Shown here one piece after another: positions 7,130-8,654 of a stretch of 8,654 bases of DNA; the first letter of the stretch is position 1, and every line of letters begins with the position of its first letter. The stretch spans positions 1 through 8,654 of the forward strand of contig JBMNNN010000085.1 in NCBI GenBank assembly GCA_050942555.1. Reading direction: 5' to 3'. Under the pieces are notes generated by a model. It was not told where the DNA came from, searched no databases, and worked only from the letters and a program-made list of their open reading frames with translations. This DNA is from JAAYXU01 sp050942555 (GTDB lineage Bacteria; Bacillota; Clostridia; Christensenellales; UMGS416). The position numbers and the translations under genes are program-made.

Positions 7130-8086
7130 CTAAAACAACCCGCGCTGTCCGATTTTCACCGAGAGGTAATTGGCCGAGACCAGCAGCAAGAACCCGATGA
7201 CCGAAGTAAACAGCCCGGCGGCCGTCGCGAAGCTGAACTGCATCCTGCCTATGCCCATGCGGTACACATAGTAGCTGAGCACGTCGCCGGTCGGCAGCGT
7301 GGCCGGGGTCGAAAGCAGCATGATCTGCTCCATATCGCTTCCCAGTATGGCTCCAAGGCGGATCATGATGATGAACACGATCGTGGGCGCGATGCCCGGC
7401 AGCGTGATATGCCACATCTGACGGAACTTGCCCGCGCCGTCGATGACCGCCGCCTCATAAAGCTGCGGGTCGATCGCCATCATCGCCGCCAGATACACGA
7501 TAGCGCCCCAGCCAGATTCCTTCCATGCGTTGCTGATGACGACGATCGACCGGAAATAATGAGGCTCGCCCATCCACATCCTGGGTTCCGCGCCCACCAG
7601 GGCGGCGAGTATCTTGTTGATGATACCGGTCCGCGGCGCGAGAATATCAAAGAACATCGCCGCGATGATGACCCACGAAAAGAAGTGGGGCATGTAGGAG
7701 ATCGTCTGCACCATGCGCTTAAATGGCACGTTGCGCACGTCGTATATCATGATCGCGATCAGTATCGGGATCGGGAACTGCCAGACCAGGCGGTATATGT
7801 TGATGAGCAGCGTGTTGGTAAACACCTGAAAGAACTTTGGGGTGCGGAAAAGCTCGAGGAAATACTTCATACCCGCCCACGGGCTTCCCAGTATCCCCCT
7901 GCTCACCTTGAAGTCCCGGAATGCCAGCGTGACGCCGTACATCGGGATATACCGGAACACGATCAGCACGACCAGCGGCGGGATGAGCAAAAGATAAAGA
8001 TCCAGATAGCGTATGCAATTGCGCACGAGCCTGCGTCGAATTCTGCTGGGATCATGTGCCGGAGCGAGCCATTTGCTTTGGGTCAT
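7130..8086 (-). CDS. carbohydrate ABC transporter permease, LplB/YteP type
   Basis: This 318-residue inner-membrane protein is the second channel subunit. A basic cytoplasmic N-terminus (about 1-26) is followed by about six helices, the first at 27-48. Family landmarks are YIPMYGVTLAFRDF (46-59), a stretch around SYMPHFFSWVI (130-140), GIINKIL (154-160), and the EAA loop LYEAAVIDGAGKFRQMWHI at 209-227 ending in LPGIAP, with E211, G217 and P230. The C-terminal residues NYLSVKIGQRGLF match the usual ending of the group. The ATG at 8084-8086 is preceded by AAAGGCGG, a moderate ribosome binding site. This is the first gene of the importer operon and lies about 75 nt downstream of the predicted transcription start. 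Confidence 0.93.
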   Translation of the reverse strand: MTQSKWLAPAHDPSRIRRRLVRNCIRYLDLYLLLIPPLVVLIVFRYIPMYGVTLAFRDFKVSRGILGSPWAGMKYFLELFRTPKFFQVFTNTLLINIYRLVWQFPIPILIAIMIYDVRNVPFKRMVQTISYMPHFFSWVIIAAMFFDILAPRTGIINKILAALVGAEPRMWMGEPHYFRSIVVISNAWKESGWGAIVYLAAMMAIDPQLYEAAVIDGAGKFRQMWHITLPGIAPTIVFIIMIRLGAILGSDMEQIMLLSTPATLPTGDVLSYYVYRMGIGRMQFSFATAAGLFTSVIGFLLLVSANYLSVKIGQRGLF

Positions 8087-8166
8087 TCTGATCCGCCTTT
8101 CCGGTCAAAATTGCCAAAGTCGGTCTATGTCTGTCATAAAACTGTATAAAGAAACCGGATAAACGT

Positions 8167-8195
8167 AGTATATCCTGGCATCGGCATCATGTCAT
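8167..8195 (-). promoter_or_regulatory. probable housekeeping-sigma promoter of the importer operon
   Basis: The minus strand reads ATGACA, 17 nt, then TATACT, one mismatch from consensus in each box and ideal spacing. The start of transcription would fall near 8160, giving a leader of about 75 nt before the LplB-like ATG. A second TATAAT lies upstream at about 8210-8215 but has no -35 partner. I see no clear repressor operator or cre-like palindrome. The rest of 8087-8359 is AT-rich and holds only this promoter and the terminator of the preceding unit. Confidence 0.65.
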
Positions 8196-8309
8196 TCACT
8201 ATGAGCGAATTATAAAACGAATGGTGTTTTTTTTATATATAAAGCATATCGCCATGAGCATACCATGCGGACGCGCTGAAAAATGTCGAACGGGCACAAA
8301 AAGCCAAAT

Positions 8310-8328
8310 AAAAAAAGCGGCGCGCCGC
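8310..8328 (-). terminator. intrinsic terminator after the GH95 remnant
   Basis: On the minus strand GCGG-CGCG-CCGC (a 12-nt palindrome able to form a short GC-only stem) is followed directly by seven T. It lies about 30 nt after the stop of the GH95 remnant, so that end of the gene looks like an authentic operon end. Confidence 0.75.
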
Positions 8329-8359
8329 CGCATGGGATATAAAAAGGATGGTGTTGCGT

Positions 8360-8599
8360 CTATCCGGCGCGGTTTGGCGGCTCCAGCGTGACCGTGAAGC
8401 CCGGAGCGGCGGTGATGTGTACGTCGTCCCCTATGTCCCGGGCGCCCTGGGAAAGTGAAAACCGTCGGGCCAGCCCCGAGAGCACGAGACTGCTGCCGTA
8501 TCCCACCACAACCTTCACGCGGCGCAGCCGTCCGTTTCCTATGGGCAGCCCCTCCATCCACTCCGTCGGGGGCGTATGGTACCACAGCCTTTTTTCCAT
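8360..8599 (-). pseudogene. GH95 alpha-L-fucosidase-like gene with a large internal deletion (79 codons left)
   Basis: Residues 1-25 (MEKRLWYHTP... with LPIGNGRL at 18-25) match the start of GH95 glycoside hydrolases, where W-x(n)-EALPIGNGRLGAMVFG is the hallmark. Those enzymes are about 750-800 residues long. Here, right after GNGRL, the sequence becomes RRVKVVVGYGSS and ends HITAAPGFTVTLEP, which resembles the last beta-sandwich of the same family, where a (D/N)G(R/K)L segment leads into the final strands. The whole catalytic barrel is absent, so it cannot be a working fucosidase. The start has GGAGAG upstream, the stop is followed closely by a terminator, and the frame is intact through the junction at about 8520-8536. 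N-terminal family assignment is fairly sure; C-terminal origin is inferred. An assembly collapse is an alternative. Confidence 0.6.
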
Positions 8600-8612
8600 G
8601 AATCTCTCCGTT

Positions 8613-8654
8613 CTACGCTGTCTCGATACTTCCGGCGCTTTTCAGCCCCAGTTT
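8613..8654 (-). CDS. C-terminal tail of an unidentified upstream gene
   Basis: Reading the minus strand from the right edge gives 13 codons ending in TAG at 8613-8615 (KLGLKSAGSIETA). The stop lies 13 nt before the ATG of the GH95 remnant and just ahead of its ribosome binding site, the usual operon spacing. The fragment is too short to identify. Another frame is also open through this stretch, so this call rests mainly on spacing. Confidence 0.35.
   Translation of the reverse strand, partial: KLGLKSAGSIETA

Noticed and set aside
7070..8149. Plus-strand open frame of 359 codons opposite the LplB-like permease
   Set aside because: Antisense to a well-conserved permease, with no ribosome binding site or recognisable motif; its end overlaps the importer leader.
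8101..8158. CCGGT...ACCGG inverted repeat in the importer leader, considered as a riboswitch or operator
   Set aside because: Only 5 bp, nearly 50 nt apart, with no recognisable riboswitch core or conserved regulator site.
8199..8585. Minus-strand 128-codon frame overlapping the GH95 remnant
   Set aside because: Frame-shifted reading of the same DNA that also runs through the terminator at 8310-8328. It lacks a ribosome binding site and the GH95-like words are in the other frame.
1..8654. CRISPR arrays, tRNA or rRNA genes, insertion sequences, phage attachment sites
   Set aside because: No spaced direct repeats, cloverleaf-like or rRNA sequence, transposase-like frames or terminal inverted repeats were seen; the window is almost fully occupied by coding sequence.

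Overview
The window is GC-rich, and every supported gene lies on the minus strand, so transcription runs from high to low coordinates. The gene content points to an anaerobic, Gram-positive, clostridia-like bacterium. The evidence is a six-gene Rnf operon in the order rnfC-D-G-E-A-B, a lipoprotein sugar-binding protein with LplB/LplC-type permeases, strong AGGAGG ribosome binding sites, and intrinsic terminators with T-tracts. Ile codon ATA is used noticeably despite the high GC content. I cannot assign a genus.

Region 1 (8654 to about 8310) is the end of an upstream gene cluster. It holds the last 13 codons of an unidentified gene. A 79-codon reading frame follows; it starts like a GH95 alpha-L-fucosidase and ends like the C-terminal beta-sandwich of the same family, with essentially the whole enzyme missing between. 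I read it as an in-frame internal-deletion remnant. An intrinsic terminator closes this unit.

Region 2 (8195 to 4590) is a carbohydrate ABC importer operon. It has a good sigma-A-type promoter, two permeases, an intercistronic hairpin, a solute-binding lipoprotein, and a hairpin-rich 3' end with a clear terminator. No ATPase is encoded here, which is usual for this type because the ATPase (MsmX-like) is shared and encoded elsewhere. The substrate is probably an oligosaccharide; the neighbouring GH95 remnant hints at fucosylated or plant-type glycans, but this is inference.

Region 3 (4513 to 1) is the Rnf operon with its own extended -10 promoter. It is tightly packed (gaps of 1 to 19 nt and one 8-nt overlap) and runs off the left edge inside rnfB. 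The complex oxidises reduced ferredoxin, passes electrons to NAD+, and pumps Na+ or H+. Together the regions fit a fermenter that imports oligosaccharides and recovers energy from ferredoxin through Rnf.

I found no novel system. The items most worth a second look are the internally deleted GH95 gene and the RNA hairpins flanking the binding-protein gene.
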